From the NCBI RefSeq assembly GCF_041262585.1, contig NZ_JBGCBZ010000030.1, positions 11,695 to 75,694 of the forward strand: a DNA stretch of 64,000 bases, given 5' to 3'. This document shows, one piece after another, positions 63,601 through 64,000 of the stretch; positions within the stretch are counted from its first letter, which is position 1; each line of letters opens with the position of its first letter. Position numbers and translations under genes: made by a program. This DNA is from JAOEGB01 sp041262585. Its GTDB lineage: Bacteria > Actinomycetota > Actinomycetes > Streptosporangiales > Streptosporangiaceae. A model generated the notes under the pieces. It worked only from the letters and a program-made list of their open reading frames with translations, was not told the DNA's origin and ran no database searches.

Positions 63601-63728
63601 AGCCGGGAACGCACCCGCCAGTTACCCAACCGCATGAACGCCGCGCCCGAGCTGTGCGAACCCGCCGGAGCCGCATGCCCCGGCCCATCTCCCTGCGCTC
63701 GGCCACCTTCCGGGTCGTGCGTTGTCAC
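60645..63728 (-). CDS. conservon 3 sensor histidine kinase, NIT/HAMP type (CvnA-like)
   Basis: 1027 residues from GTG 63728; I chose this start because GAGAGGTTGCG lies 7-17 bases upstream, as in the kinase-2 leader, although the frame opens at 63788. Helix, NIT domain (LTHKIARERNHTAW), helix (IISGVLIMVLLAVVLVITAVVA), HAMP, KLDHLATRMRRNSENLLVL, ATPase with SDTGIGM. The tail has many (D/N)PF motifs (DPFANNPF, DPFDANPFDTNPF) plus EEFLPIF, SGLPKRVPKANLVPGS. Segment 62306-62465 is identical to kinase 2. Confidence 0.9.
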   Translation of the reverse strand: MTTHDPEGGRAQGDGPGHAAPAGSHSSGAAFMRLGNWRVRSRLIALILLPTVVGVLLAGVQFAQSVNTAADYRRFTQLAELVAQLDDLTHKIARERNHTAWYIADNRRAARFAKVSEQQSQVDEARGKVLVSLAALDASQSLRVRNQADEISRWLNGLPGLRKLIGDSKVAPRAALGMYTRMIAALSSLHEDLGRTGNDERLFGDSISLAALNKAKEEQSRQQGILTVALAEGSLNYDDLADFLGSGKTQDSQLATFQAEAAPADALFYKQTVRGLQVEKADSLRAGALAQLREYRVIRDLDRTRPGNDIRLWFDTTGTVVDRMRKVEERIAGSVVAQARTLEKGEQQRAIISGVLIMVLLAVVLVITAVVASSLTRPLRRLRREALEVAGHRLPDTVQRLRDSGETAEVPQVQPISVTTSDEIGQVARAFDEVHREAVRLAGDEARLRSNVNSMFVNLSRRTQTLVERQLSLIEGLEQGEQDEQRLGNLFKLDHLATRMRRNSENLLVLAGQEAARRWGQPVPIVDIARAALSEVENYERVILQVQPGVAVVGQSVNDVVHLVAELVENAISFSPRETKVTVSSYRIDAGGVVISVSDTGIGMTGEELAQANHRLANPPVVDVSVSRRMGLFVVGRLALRHGVRVQLRQQDTGGVTAMVLLPESLLAQPGSAFSGVPGMPQPGLTSPMPAMGGGSLFGAPGADAPVLGSPPAFESMPRTPVFGADAPGVGVPAGGAGGPFARGPFETFSPESMGREADPFARNPFDAGGFDRGAAQSDPFANNPFGGGGLDRPFGTDPFDANPFDTNPFDRGLVGEAPVDTPWPGHLPPPGSTSWPGPAPDGAGRSGQRPGRGPFGGDVDNTGPLPVVRSSPLEAAEEFLPIFAAVESDWFKKVDIPGEAAGSAAESAEPKSWSSPADVGWQAARAASEPVLGGTTSSGLPKRVPKANLVPGSAVASAPAEPAAPPAADPPPVLSPERVRNRLAGFQQGVRQGRAVARGEAGEDQGYPGALPLGDAAAQDIEKEDT

Positions 63729-63896
63729 TGCGCTCGCAACCTCTCGGCCTTGTTTGCCGATCTGAGGGCTCCGTTGCTCCTGTGGCATCGGAGACTCCGA
63801 AGGGCAGAAGCAATTGGAGCACGCCCCTTACCAGATCGGCGAATCATGCATTTCGCCCGAAATAGCCATCAATGCGATTATTGGCGACAAACCATC

Positions 63897-64000
63897 TCAC
63901 TTGATGGCGATCCGCTCGATGGCGTCGGCGGCGACCCGCAGTCCGTCACGACGGCGGATCTCCGCACCGGCCGCCTCCAACCGAGAGCGGAGCTCGGCGT
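63897..64000 (-). CDS. C-terminal fragment of an unknown protein, cut by right edge
   Basis: The last 33 residues are visible, ending EIRRRDGLRVAADAIERIAIK, stop at 63897. It runs in the same direction as conservon 3 and ends 169 bases upstream of the kinase start. Too short for a family call. Confidence 0.5.
   Translation of the reverse strand, partial: AELRSRLEAAGAEIRRRDGLRVAADAIERIAIK

Noticed and set aside
1..64000. tRNA or rRNA genes
   Set aside because: I looked through the intergenic regions and saw no cloverleaf-like pattern with CCA-proximal stems, nor any rRNA-conserved sequence.

Overview
The window is a chromosomal segment of a high-GC Gram-positive actinomycete. The evidence is the very high G/C bias at third codon positions, frequent GTG starts, F420-type enzymes, a DivIVA-family protein, the typical actinobacterial orders rpsP-khpA-rimM-trmD-rplS-lepB-rnhB and rpsB-tsf-pyrH-frr-cdsA-rlmN, and three conservons (sensor kinase, Roadblock protein, DUF742 protein, small GTPase). 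A Streptosporangiales-like host is my inference; no rRNA or other decisive marker is present.

Layout. 1-8.7 kb holds assorted accessory and metabolic genes: a selenium-binding-protein/methanethiol-oxidase homologue with a His-rich membrane partner, LeuE-type exporter, F420 oxidoreductase, SDR, a frameshifted DMT transporter, and a phosphotriesterase homologue that seems to have lost its metal site. 8.7-21.5 kb is a polyamine/guanidino-compound uptake and catabolism region. It has an ALDH-PotA-PotD-PotB-PotC-FAD oxidase operon divergent from an Lrp/AsnC regulator, then an agmatinase-family/cyclase/NCS1-permease operon divergent from a PucR regulator. 21.5-29 kb carries an M1 peptidase, a DivIVA-domain protein, a small ABC exporter, RlmN, a SUFU-domain protein and CdsA. 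29-48 kb is conserved housekeeping: translation factors and ribosomal proteins, the YraN-ComM-DprA-XerC DNA-processing genes, RNase HII, two signal peptidases, the TrmD/RimM/KhpA/S16 operon and Ffh.

48-64 kb is the most distinctive part: three conservons side by side. Conservons 2 and 3 are complete operons (kinase-Roadblock-DUF742-GTPase) sharing near-identical DNA patches that point to recent duplication or gene conversion. Conservon 1 is rearranged: a sugar-type solute-binding lipoprotein, with no permease nearby, occupies the first operon position, and the kinase gene is transcribed divergently from it.

The most striking non-coding signal is a 205-260 bp intergenic element present three times (8436-8695, 37490-37694 inverted, 54049-54255). 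Each copy carries 5-6 principal TGATCA palindromes spaced 51-53 bp apart (43 bp across the centre), pointing inward from both sides. The spacing is close to whole numbers of helical turns, suggesting an array of protein-binding sites. In two copies the outermost palindrome supplies the stop codon of the neighbouring gene. Both window edges cut genes.
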